Assembly (NCBI RefSeq): GCF_001949145.1 | Contig: NW_019091390.1 | Coordinates: forward strand, 576,710 to 640,709 | DNA length: 64,000 bases | Source: Acanthaster planci | Taxonomy: Eukaryota; Echinodermata; Asteroidea; Valvatida; Acanthasteridae | Reading direction: 5' to 3' | Shown: positions 22,401 through 34,400 of the stretch, piece by piece | Position numbering within the stretch: the first letter of the stretch is position 1 | Layout of the letters: each line of letters starts with the position of its first letter | Program-made: the position numbers and the translations under genes | The notes under the pieces: model-generated | What the model was told of the DNA's origin: nothing | The model's database searches: none | Seen by the model: the letters and a program-made list of their open reading frames with translations, nothing else

Positions 22401-25400
22401 GTGCCGTGTCGCCATTGGCCTTGGTGAAATCGTCGCGGGGCTCGTAGTTGTAGGTGCCAAACAGGCCCGCCGTCTTGCCAAAGTACCAGCCGCTGATGTT
22501 GACGCGGCAGAGGTCCCAGGCCACCTGGCAGGTGATGGTGATGCCGTTGGTGTTGTGGATGCGGACGCTGTTCAGCTCGCGGGTGATGGTGGTGCGGCCA
22601 TGTTGCACAGGGAGCTCCAGGAACTGCTTGCCCTTCATCACCTGAAAGAATCAATGAAAAAGTACTGCTCACCTTTGAAATTAGCGTCCTGAGATTTTTA
22701 TTTTAACAGGGTGGTCCCCTATCAGTTACCTTAGACCTGATGTCCCCCCGGAAAATGAGCCAGAAGCCATTTTTTCGAAGGTTCCCTTCGAATGATCAAC
22801 ACTAGATTTAGGCCTGAAAATTTGATTCAGTGATGAGATGGCGTCAGAAAAATTTCTGACATTCCCCTGAAAAAGTCATTGAATTTCCTACTTTTGGAAA
22901 GTTTGGAAGTTCCCACAACAAGGTTTCCAAAAGTTTATTGATTCCGCATGTATACGTGCTATGTTGATTCTCAATTTGTTTTGTTTTAGTCTAACCGTGA
23001 AGTCGCTTTGAATTTCAAAGCTTGTGGTGGAGTTCATGTACAGCACAATGCTCTTGGTTCTAGTGGGGCCCTCGCGGTTGTAATCCACGACCACCGTGAA
23101 GTTGCCGTCGATGAAGTCGTGGGCCAGGAGGAAGCTGCAACTGCTGCTGAAGTCGTAGAAGGTGCGGTCAAAGGTCATGTAGTGATTGCTGCCCACGATC
23201 ATTGCATTGGCTACAACAGGAATGAATATGCATTATGAATGAATATGCATTACATGCATATCACTTGGCTTTTCCTTGGTCAATGCCTCCAACTTGGGCA
23301 CCTGACCATTCTTTGAGGATGCGGCACTTCATGTATCAAGTAAGTTTTCTACCACAACATAAAGCAGTCAAAGTATACTCGTTTCTTTTTTTCAGTTCTA
23401 GTAGAATCTGTGCCATGAAAAAAAAGTTGTGGCAATGGATAGCTTTTAAATTATCATTAACGAGATAAAAATTACTGTTTGTTGGGCAATTATTCAAAAT
23501 CCATATTCTTAATTCTTTAATCATTCAAAGACACAATCAAGATTCCTCCTACTTTTTTAAATGGACCGATTAGATGAATAAATCAGTAAGTTAATTAAGT
23601 GTCTGACCTAGTTTTTAAAAATCACAGATTTAGGGTAATGTTTTTAGATTTCAATTAAAAATATCGATTAAAAAGAAGATTTCGGCATATATGGAGAAAT
23701 AGTTGAGCTGTTTTCATACGTCAGAAAAGCAGTTCAGTGAGAACAGGAAGGAAACGATCCCGACATACCTTGGTGAGGGGGGATCCAGTTAACAGGGTTA
23801 AGGTACAGCTTGCCCAGGTGCACCGCCTCCCAGAACTGGCGTCGGGCCTTGATCTCCTGCCCCTGGAACCACTGGCTGAAGTTGCCCTCCTTGAAGAGCA
23901 GGACGGGCTCGTTCAGCATCAGCTCGTACATGCTGTGCTTGCTGCCGTCCCACAGGGTGATCTCACCCAGGGTGTGCTTGGAGCGCTCTCGCACCTCGTC
24001 CATCAGCTCCCGCAGCTGTTGCGGCACCTGCATTTGGTGGACGCAAATGTGACTTTATTTAAGTCAATGGGTCGGGCAACTATCCGGTTTACTTTTGTGT
24101 CTAATCTGGCACATAAGTTCTGGTTCTGGCCTTGAGTCCGGAAGTAAATGACAGAAGAGCCAAAACGAATTTTGTTTAAGCTTGTTAACAAATCATGAAA
24201 TCAGGCTTTTGCCTTGATAAAATTGCTAAACCCACTTTGTGGGGAAAAAGCATTCCCTCACCTACAATGGAAAGAGACTGTGCAGAAGAATTTTATACGC
24301 AATCCCAGACATCCGCAATCCTTCAATGTTTTATTTCAGCTTTGTTTCTTTATGCTCTGAACAGAGTTTCTCACTGTTCATAAGAAATCATCGGACCGAC
24401 CAGCTCGCTTCTCATTACTAATGAAACGTGCCGTGAAAAATAAGCACACCGATAATAAAATTTTCAGTTATTTTAAGAGACAAGTGAAAAGTGAACAGGT
24501 AACTGATTGCAGAAGTAATGGTCAAGATGCAGGCCTGACCTGCAACTGGCGCAAGGACTCGGGCAATTCCAGCAGGCTGTGGACCTCGATCGGGAGGTAG
24601 ACGCGGACCAGGATGTCGCCGTCGTCCGGGTCAAAGGTCACCACCTCGTAGATGGGGGTCTTCAGGTACTCCAGCAACTCCAGCTTCAGGCCCTCCAGGG
24701 ACTGGGTAATGCGATTCCGGATTCGGGTCAGGGCCATCTCCGCGTCTAAGTCGGGGGCTGTCAACTGTGAACGGGACCAAGACAAACTCTTGAGCATTCG
24801 GTGCCGAAGGGTTACAAGGATTGGGACTTTTTCACAATGGTACTTACAGAAACCCCAAAACAGCCTCAACAAATACAGCTCCCTTGGCCATTCCTCCACT
24901 GAGCTCCATACAAAGCCTTAAGCCGAGCCACTGGTTGAACCCTAAGCTGCCCATCAAATGGGTCCACAGGGGTTGCCTCAAAAGGAAGCTCATCTTGAAC
25001 CTTACAATAAGTCTCAGTCTTAACCACAAACAGAGCCTTGAGCCGAGCCTTTAAGTGGGTCTTACACAGAGCGTCAAGCTGAGATTCACTCCAAACATCT
25101 AACTAACCCTTGAGCTGTGCCTCAAGAGGAGCGCTGCCTCGAGCGCAGTATCTGCGGGAACTTCAGAGACAACCTCCATTTAAGCCTTGAACTCAACTTC
25201 AAACTGAGCCTCAAGGTGGGCCTCCAACGGAGCTCCTGCTTGGTCTGGGGCTAATGCCAGACCTGGGATTGCATCATCGACACACGCACATCTCTCAGCC
25301 TACCTCTGCTCTCAGTGATGACAAAGCGTCGATCAACTCCAGCATCTCCTCCGACTCCCTGATCTCCTCGAACTTGGCCTGCGCCTCAGCCACCCACTGC

Positions 25401-28400
25401 TCCACGGGGAACTGCTCCTTCAGTGCCTCCCACTGCTCCATCCCGTCCAGGTACAGGTTGGACTGCTTGAACTCCTCGTCAATCTCAGCGAGGATGGCTT
25501 CAAATTCCGCTGCAATGGCAGAAAGTGAGCCACGTTTTAAGGGCAACGAGACCAACGATGGGCTGTCAGTACTCTTCTCACCCCAATAGATGGACTTTTG
25601 CAGCATGTAAGAATTGGCAGCCAATGGCGCGAGTGTACACCCATGGGCTAACATGGCTCTTTGACCAATAAGGTGTCACAACTAGCCAAGAGGCAAAGCA
25701 AAAACAGGACTCAGCACTTATTTAACATTCAGTCTGTACTTCTAGTCTTGTACACAGCACTGCTTACCATAAACATGGTTTCCATATGCATTCAAGTTTG
25801 CGTCATACCAGATGTTCACAATGAATGAAAAACCATAAATTTACCAAGTACTACATACAGAAAATTGACTGTGAAGTTAACGATGGCCCCTTCGAGGCAA
25901 AAAACTTTACCAACGCCATAGCAAGTTATGTTTTGGTGTCCAAGAGATTCTCTCTCCTAACAACATAAGTGTTCTCACCCATTGTGTCATGAAAGAGCTT
26001 TTCGATGTCTTGCCAGACCTTGAGCTGGGTCATGCGTACCCATCGGGCGTACAGGACGTCCCCGGTTGCTTCAACAATCACCTCCCTGCCGGGAACGTTG
26101 ACTGACGTCTGGATGATGGCACCGTCGGGGCTGTAAAAACCAACGTCCTCTTGGCCCTTCAAGAAACAAGACAATTAAGCCGTTAAATCCTTGCTCGTGC
26201 TCAGATCTACCTCAGAGGCTACCTCAGCTCCTGACTGAAATATTCAGGAACTTGTGGCTGGTTAGCAGCTTCCATGAGGCTTAAACATTCATGCTCTTGT
26301 GTAAAGGCCTTTCCAGACGTAGCCTCAGTCTCCAATTGTCAACCTACCCCGATCACGTATTGCGGTGGATTGTTACGCTCCGGCTCTGGTTCTGCCACTG
26401 GGAACAAGTCATTGAAAGGCCTCATGTGAGGGAGGAGAAGTTCCACTTGGACCTGGTGCTGCCTGGACAGGGTGTCAAACAGCTCCTTCAGTTCCTCCAG
26501 GACGGGCTTGACGTGCTTGTTGTAGAAGGCCTTCACACGAGCTTTGGTGGTCTGAAACACGAGAGGCAGCCGCAGGTGGGATTTTAAAGAAATTGAATGT
26601 CCTTATCGTGTTCTGTTGTTCAATTGGTACCCTCTTTATGCTACATGTACCTTCTAAAGCTAATCAGCACCAGTGCTCAATTTACGGAATCTGATGAGAC
26701 CGTCACTTTANNNNNNNNNNNNNNNNNNNNNNNNNNNNNNNNNNNNNNNNNNNNNNNNNNNNNNNNNNNNNNNNNNNNNNNNNNNNNNNNNNNNNNNNNN
26801 NNNNNNNNNNNNNNNNNNNNNNNNNNNNNNNNNNNNNNNNNNNNNNNNNNNNNNNNNNNNNNNNNNNNNNNNNNNNNNNNNNNNNNNNNNNNNNNNNNNN
26901 NNNNNNNNNNNNNNNNNNNNNNNNNNNNNNNNNNNNNNNNNNNNNNNNNNNNNNNNNNNNNNNNNNNNNNNNNNNNNNNNNNNNNNNNNNNNNNNNNNNN
27001 NNNNNNNNNNNNNNNNNNNNNNNNNNNNNNNNNNNNNNNNNNNNNNNNNNNNNNNNNNNNNNNNNNNNNNNNNNNNNNNNNNNNNNNNNNNNNNNNNNNN
27101 NNNNNNNNNNNNNNNNNNNNNNNNNNNNNNNNNNNNNNNNNNNNNNNNNNNNNNNNNNNNNNNNNNNNNNNNNNNNNNNNNNNNNNNNNNNNNNNNNNNN
27201 NNNNNNNNNNNNNNNNNNNNNNNNNNNNNNNNNNNNNNNNNNNNNNNNNNNNNNNNNNNNNNNNNNNNNNNNNNNNNNNNNNNNNNNNNNNNNNNNNNNN
27301 NNNNNNNNNNNNNNNNNNNNNNNNNNNNNNNNNNNNNNNNNNNNNNNNNNNNNNNNNNNNNNNNNNNNNNNNNNNNNNNNNNNNNNNNNNNNNNNNNNNN
27401 NNNNNNNNNNNNNNNNNNNNNNNNNNNNNNNNNNNNNNNNNNNNNNNNNNNNNNNNNNNNNNNNNNNNNNNNNNNNNTCTGTGCCTGATGGCGAAAGTCA
27501 GCATCGTTAACCCAAGAATCTGATGAGACCATCACTTAATCTGTGCCTGATGGTGAAAGTCTGTATAGATAACCCAAGATAACATATTACATAGGAACTA
27601 ATTTGACTAACTTATATTGGTTCTTTACATTGATGTTGTAACATTAGGAATTGGTCTTCTTGGGTCTTGGGATGGATTTGCAGGATCTTGGGGGGTCTTG
27701 ATACAACAACATTCCATTCCACGCTAAGCAAATAAAAAAGTGCTTGGCAAATGAGGGAACTGTGAGTTACGTTTGTGTAGCCGGCGGCGGTCTTCTCAAC
27801 CTCCATGGCCCAGTTCCTGTACTTCACTCTCATTTCCTCCAGCTTGGCCTCCATCGCCAGACGGTGTGGTTCCCAGTCTTCCTTCAACTGGTTCCAGTAG
27901 CTTGTGGATCTCGTCTGCAGTTTGGAAGAGAAGAGCAAAGGCAACTCAATTTCTGCCACGCTACTGGGAAGGGAGACACAACTTTTTAGTCAAAAAGGGG
28001 ACAACGAAGACAGAAATTTCTTTGTTTTCATCAGAAGTGATGAATGGAAAAGAAAATCGTTAAGATTTTTGGACAGACTCGGCTCTTTCTCGGAATGCAG
28101 CTCGGTAGCATATATTTTACATGTAACAAATATTCACATTACATATACAGCCATGTGTCGTGAGAAAACCTTTTTCCCAACTGTGAAGTATATGAGAGAT
28201 GTACATGCATACTTCGGTCATCTTTTTTGCTCCTGGTATTTTTGTTTCCTTGTTTTTTTAACCCCTTCGCCCCGGTAATTCCTTTGACCGCGACTGCTGG
28301 GCTGTGGTATGCCCTGAATGGAGGGCTTTGTCCAGCAGCAGGCCCCATTGAACCAGCAGCTGCATGGTGAATAGACTGTATGTGTGGTAGGCACCACTCC

Positions 28401-31400
28401 TCACACAAAGCCGCTCACACAAAGCCGCGGCTCTTGCCGTCTCCCGGAGCAAAGGGGTTCAGAGGGCAACAACCCCCACCCCTGCTGTCCCTCTTGCTAT
28501 CGCACTGTACCTGAAGGTCCTCCATCATGTCTTCCACTTGCTCTTTCTTGGCCTCGAGCTTGGCCAGGAATCGCTCCTTCATGTCCTCCAGGGTGGTCTT
28601 GATGTCGGCGTTGCTCTCCAAGAAATCCTGGTAGGAGGCCTGGACGAGTTCCCGCATGCTCCCTTGGCTGGCTGCCATGTTCTTGCGGCGTTGCTCCATC
28701 TGTCTGATGAAGCTGTCGTAGACGTTCGCGTAAGTGTCCTAATATACAGTTTAATGAAAATTATTCTCTTATACAAGCCAAATCAGTTGAAGTATTTTCA
28801 CAAGATCCCTACCACTGATTATTAAAGTGACCTAATTTGATAAATAACCTACATGTAATACACCATACTACAGTAATATTTAATGAAATAAAAGCACAAA
28901 ATTTAACTTAACATTTTTGAAACAGGGAAATTAAAAGACCTTTACGAGCTCTGAATCAAATCCACTGCAGATCCACTAGCAAGTTGAGCCATGCTTGAAT
29001 GTACTGGCTGTGGCAAGGAGTAACACAAGTCTGACAGCAGCCACGTCCACATGGCTTCCACAGACTTACATGCTATCTCACCCACAGCAATACATTTTGT
29101 ACTTGGGCTGAGGCCGCCCATGGCCCTCTCCGATTCACCACGGTACGATACGGCTGCTTCACAATAGTGCGCCACCAAGACTTTGCAACGTGTTGGCCAA
29201 TCACAATGCACGGAATTCGTCGACCCATTGCGCGTTTGGAAAAGGTCGACAACTTTTGCGCGTTCTGATTGGCCAATGCGTTGCAAACTCTTGGTGGCGC
29301 ACTATTGTGAATCGCCTGTATTAAATTCATTAGCCATCACATCATTTCACTCTGGGTTTTGTTTTTGTTCCCCTTTTTTTCCGTTTTGTCATTCCTGGGG
29401 TACTGGTTTGTGGTACTCACTCGGCAGAAATCCACCCACTCGGGTCTCCACTGCAGGTGGCTTTGGAGGATCTTGGGGGTTTCCAGTGCCAGGAGGAGAC
29501 TGGCATCCACGTGGTACTCGCCCTTCATCTCGGAGTCCAGCCGGGCCTGGAGGGCCGTATCGTTGACAAAGCCGGCCCAGAAGCGGATGAAATCATTGGG
29601 AATGTCTGGGAGAAGCAGGGGGGGTGGAATGGGAAAGCACATAAACCAGCTTGAAATGGAGAGGAAATCGGGAGGCTTGTCCGGAAAAGGAGGCCGCACA
29701 TAAGCAGGTGAGGAAAATGCGCTAATCATCAGAAATTGTCCGGGAGAACAAGGACACAAGGGGCCAGCTGCTGTACGTATCAACCAGCTTAAAAAGACAT
29801 GAAATGTGACCAGGTCCCACAAAATGAGCCCTGAGGCCATTTTTTCCCCTGTGATTTGCTCATATCAATCGGAAAGAGCAAACAGAACTTCTTCTTTTGA
29901 TGCATTATTAAGCCGGTCTAAACTGGACACTAGGTGGGTTAAAAATGTTGAGGGTTTCTACTGTTCAGGCTTTCATTGTGCAAGACTTCATCAAGGCCTT
30001 ATAACACAGGAATGCAACTTTGTAATTGATACGACCTCGTTAGGTTTTGTACGGTGCTCCTCATTTAGAATGGCATTGTTGAGAGGCCAAAAGTGAGGAA
30101 ATTAGCAAAGCCAAGAGATAGTTGGATCCTTTGCGGACATCCTAGCAAAGCTGTCCGGAAAACCTTGGGACTGTCTGGAATACCTCAAGGCTGTCTGGAA
30201 AGCCTCAGGAATAAGAAAATATGCAGAATGCTAAGCAAATTTTAGCTTTGCTTAGCAGAGCACAGCTCTGTGACAATTAGCACCTTTTCTTAGCATCTCA
30301 CCTCCTTGGGGATGCGATTTTTTTTCTCTCTTTTCCTGACTGACCTGGGTTGTAGTTGACTCTGTAAGAGATTTCCTTCAGCAGGCTGTTGAACTCAAAC
30401 ATGGAGTTCATGATGCGGGTCCTATCGTATGTGTTGGTCATGGTCAGGCGGTAGATCTGGTAGTCTTCAGAGCGGCTCTCAAAATGACCAGTAAACACCA
30501 TGTCATCCCAGGGTGAGTTGATCTGTAAAGGACAGAGAGAAGCCAGGTAGGACCATTTTTAATCAGATTCACATGCCTGCAAGTCATGGGCATTGCCAAG
30601 ATTTGGGTTTTTTTTGGGGGGGGGGGCAAACCACTTATCTGTTAAAATAGACATGAACTATTAACAGCTGAGAGGAACCAATATCAAAGTATTTCAAGAA
30701 AATGGCTGGTTTTAATCCCCTTTCAACTTTTTTCTCCCATTTTTTCACATGCCTCCTCCTTCCCTGGTGTAATTTTCAAGGTTTTTAATTTTTGCGACGC
30801 TCACGTCAAGCAGCAACGAAGTAAAATAACGTCAGTAGCAAGTTCAATCAATTGACCACAAGCTGGTGGAAGCGAGCAGGTGTCACGCTGACTGAACTAG
30901 TCCTGCGACCCACCCAGATTGAGATCGGAAGAGGAAACCCGGCCAGGAGTGACATTTCTTGCCCTGAGCCTTCTTCGCCTGACATTTTTCAGGTCTGTGC
31001 AGCCAGTTCCTGGTGGCATTTGTGTTCTCATTATCACTTATAGCTACTGGTGACCCAACCATTCGTGAACGCAGCTCCTGAATCAGAGTTTAGTTGTGCG
31101 ACTGGCAAACCTAGTCCGCTGTTTCCGACAGCGGACGTTCAACACTTACGAAGACGGTGTACTCCTTTTGTCTCTTGTCCCAATCCAACTCGAAGGTGAA
31201 GGGCTGGGGTTCATTCTCGACAAGGATTTGGCCCTCAATGCCGACCGAGATGGTCTTCTTGTTGTCCAGGTAGGCACTGACAGAGGGAGGTAAGGAGCAG
31301 AAATAAAAAGGGGAAGTTAAAAAAACAAGAGAACGAGTCCCAACAAGACAATATTTAATAACAAAGATGAACGAAATGCTGCAAAAATATCAAATTTAAA

Positions 31401-34400
31401 AACCAGTCAGCTAGTAACAACAGAAAAGTAATGCTAGTTTGTAACTTTTCAGCCAAACTTCTGTCTTATAGAGTAACCTTTCCCCAGTGGGGCTATGAAA
31501 TCGGCCTTAGAATATAAGCTTAGGAAGAGTTTATAGTTCCATTTTAGTAAATAGTTACTATCAATTATCTATTGAATGAATTTAAAAATGCAAAACAAAA
31601 TCCAGTCCTGAAATTGCAATGAGAGTCACTTTCAAGATCCTTGCAACATCCATGGGCAACATCCATGAGCGACGATTAATAGTTGGACTAACACCATCTG
31701 AACGATGAATGGTTTGGACAGTCCAGTCAACCAAACGAGACAAAGCCCGGAGGAATGATCGTACCACTGGTTATCAATCGCCAATTTCATTTATCATTAC
31801 TAAGTAAACCGTTCACTTGAAAATAAATTGTACGAGATTTCCACAACCATGTGCGCTGAGGGAATTGCAGACAAACGGTGAAGCGGGACTTATAGTGAGA
31901 TTTTAGAAAATCGATGGACTAGGTTCCTTCGAGTGTACACTGAATTGGACATGCGCATTGTTAAAAAGCAACAGACTTCTGTCGCTCTATTGTTAACAAC
32001 CAAATCTGCCCAATACTGAAAGTCTGGGACCCCACCCTGACTTCCAGTCTCTTTACTCACAGTGTTGTGCTCATGTCCAGGCCACTGACTAAGTGCTCCA
32101 AGGCCATGTTGAAATCGTACCCCACGCTGTCAGTGCTGGTTTGGTTCACCACTTGGATCATGGCATTCACTTCTCTCCGGTCATCCTCGCTGTATCTGAT
32201 GGTCAGGTCCGAGCCGAAGATGATTTTCTCGTTCATCCAGTCGGTGGTCAAGCTGAGTCGAATATCCTGAATTTTTTTTGGGGGGGGGGTTGTTTTCAAA
32301 ATGAGAAAAAAGTATCACTTTAGACGTAATTGTTTCCAGGTTGCTTCAGAGCAAGTTCTTTCAACTTAAAACTTTCAAACACCAAGCATTCAAACACTGC
32401 ATATTCCAACTGTTCAAAACAAGAGGACCCATGCATTTTCCCCAAGAAAAGGAGCCTCAAAAATATTTCCCTTTCCCTTGGAAAAGTTTTCAAAGGTACC
32501 AAATATATAGCTTCACCCCTCAGAAACGTGATACAAGATGACATAAAAAGAAACTGGCAACATGGTTGGCCCCCTCCCGCCTTCCCAAATTTAGTTCTGG
32601 ATCCGTCGTTTTCTTTACAATGCCTCTTAATGCATTAGTGTTGCTCTTGCATTGCACTTGCAACGCCAAAACCAGACTCTAACATTTTAGAACGTATTTC
32701 ATGCTCATTTTACTTCCAACCCAACCCTTTTCCCTAAATTGTGATTTTGGTTCCACACTTTGTCAACAGCTTCAAAAAATGTATATCTACAAGAACAGTA
32801 TACTGGCTCTCGGGATGCTAAGTCGATCAAGTCTTTTGACTTTCATGCAAGATATTCAAATTTTATTCATATCCATTAATACTATTTCGTTATTGGTCCT
32901 AAATTCCATACTCTCCCAATTACGTATTTGTCTGTTCTTCGCATTCCCACGTTCTTACATCATGGTCCGGCCTGATAAAGTTCAAGATAGCTCGATGTTT
33001 GTACCAATTGCCATTGACGCGCTCATAAGAGCCCGAGAGCATCATGAGTCTCGCGTCCTCGTCATTGAGTTCGATCTGTTACAAGGAATGAGAAACCACA
33101 ATGACCTCAGTGTTTGTGTAACATTAAAGAGCTGAGCTTGAAGAGTTATTACAGAACGTAGGGCTGGTTCCAAATACTGTGTTAAATGATCACGACACTT
33201 ATCGCCACAGCAAGTCGGTAACTTCCATGAAGCATACCCAGTGATACTGTGTTAGAATGATCACGACACTTATCACCACAGCAAGTTGGTAACTTCCATG
33301 AAGCATACTCAGTGATACTGTGTTAAAATGATCACGACACTTATCACCACAGCAAGTTGGTAACTTCCATGAAGCATACCCAGTGAGACAGACAGACAGA
33401 CTGACAGACAGACAAACAAACAGACAGACGGCTGTGCACAACGTCAACTGCCATACTTATTTTTCTCTTTTTAAGTACTGCAAATTTTTTATGGAAACAG
33501 AACTTAACTGTCTTTTCTGTAACCTTTGGGGGAAACTCTTTCCATAAAACCTGACAGTCAGATTCAAACTGTCTTGTTTATGAAATTGTCTCCATGTTTA
33601 CTCTTGTGTTGTAATCAAGTGCTTCAAAAGTATTTCTCAAATACTTCAAAAGTATTATATATTCTTATATTTAACTGTCACATTTTAATTGCTAACAGGG
33701 TAAATATTTATACAGGAATATCTTAGACACATTCTATGGAGTCAATTACTTTGAGGACTACGATACCAAAGGAAGACCTTTGATAACTCCTGGATCAAGT
33801 TTGGGTTCTCGATTAGGCACTGCCTTTCTCATGGACTTACTTCAAAGGAGCTCCTGACGGTGGTATCCGTGTTGTTCCTCAGCACCAGGTTCATCTCTCT
33901 GGGGAGCGGGGGCAGGTCCATGGGCTGGACCACCTGGATCTCCATCAGGTCCTTCTGGATGGTCAGCCGCAGGGAGGCTGCCTCCGCGTCGGTCAGCTGA
34001 CCCCAGCGGAGCTCTCCCTTGCGCATGACCGACACGTCCAGCATGTCATCCCAGTCCCAGCGGAGGCCCAGGTTGAGGAGGGCGGGGTAGTCCGTCATCT
34101 GGGGGAAGCTCATCCGCAGGCGTGAATTTTTACGGGAGTGCGCCTCCGAGGGGGAAGTGTTTTCAAATGAATACACGATGTTGATCTGTCCATACAAGAA
34201 ATTGGATTCAAATTTAACATTTTCAAAGTGGTGTACTCATTGGATGGATCAAGGACTAATACAGCCCGACCCCCAAAATCTGCACACGACAGGCATAAAC
34301 TTTATCTACGACAGCTACAGCTGTTGTCAGTGAATGCCTAAGTATTTGTATTTTGGAGATTTGGAGCTAGATCTGGAAAAACAAGATGAAGATTCTGCCT

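Larger units (their letters stand above)
23769..28738 (-). other. Exons 31-37: charged alpha-helical region
   Basis: Exons 28511-28738, 27771-27914, 26348-26551, 25979-26156, 25304-25509, 24540-24764 and 23769-24027 cover residues about 2492-2972. Exons 31-33 are dense in Glu, Lys, Met and Leu with helical periodicity (DMKERFLAKLEAKKEQVEDM; HRLAMEAKLEEMRVKYRNW; HVKPVLEELKELFDTL). The later exons are mixed helix and strand, ending GKLYLNPVNWIPPHQ just before vWD. Amphipathic helices of this kind bind lipoprotein surfaces. The assembly gap falls between the second and third exons. Confidence 0.82.

Noticed and set aside
22276-22692. 138-codon plus-strand frame opposite the vWD exon
   Set aside because: It is the antisense shadow of a GC-rich coding exon; the minus-strand frame carries clear vWD motifs.
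24765-25303. Coding exon from the many GAGCCT/CTCAAG words between lipoprotein exons 35 and 36
   Set aside because: The flanking exons join in phase without it, and the words look like a decayed short repeat.
26597-27535. Long open frames of about 270-308 codons on both strands
   Set aside because: They exist only because the run of N is read as open; the real residues at the ends are few.
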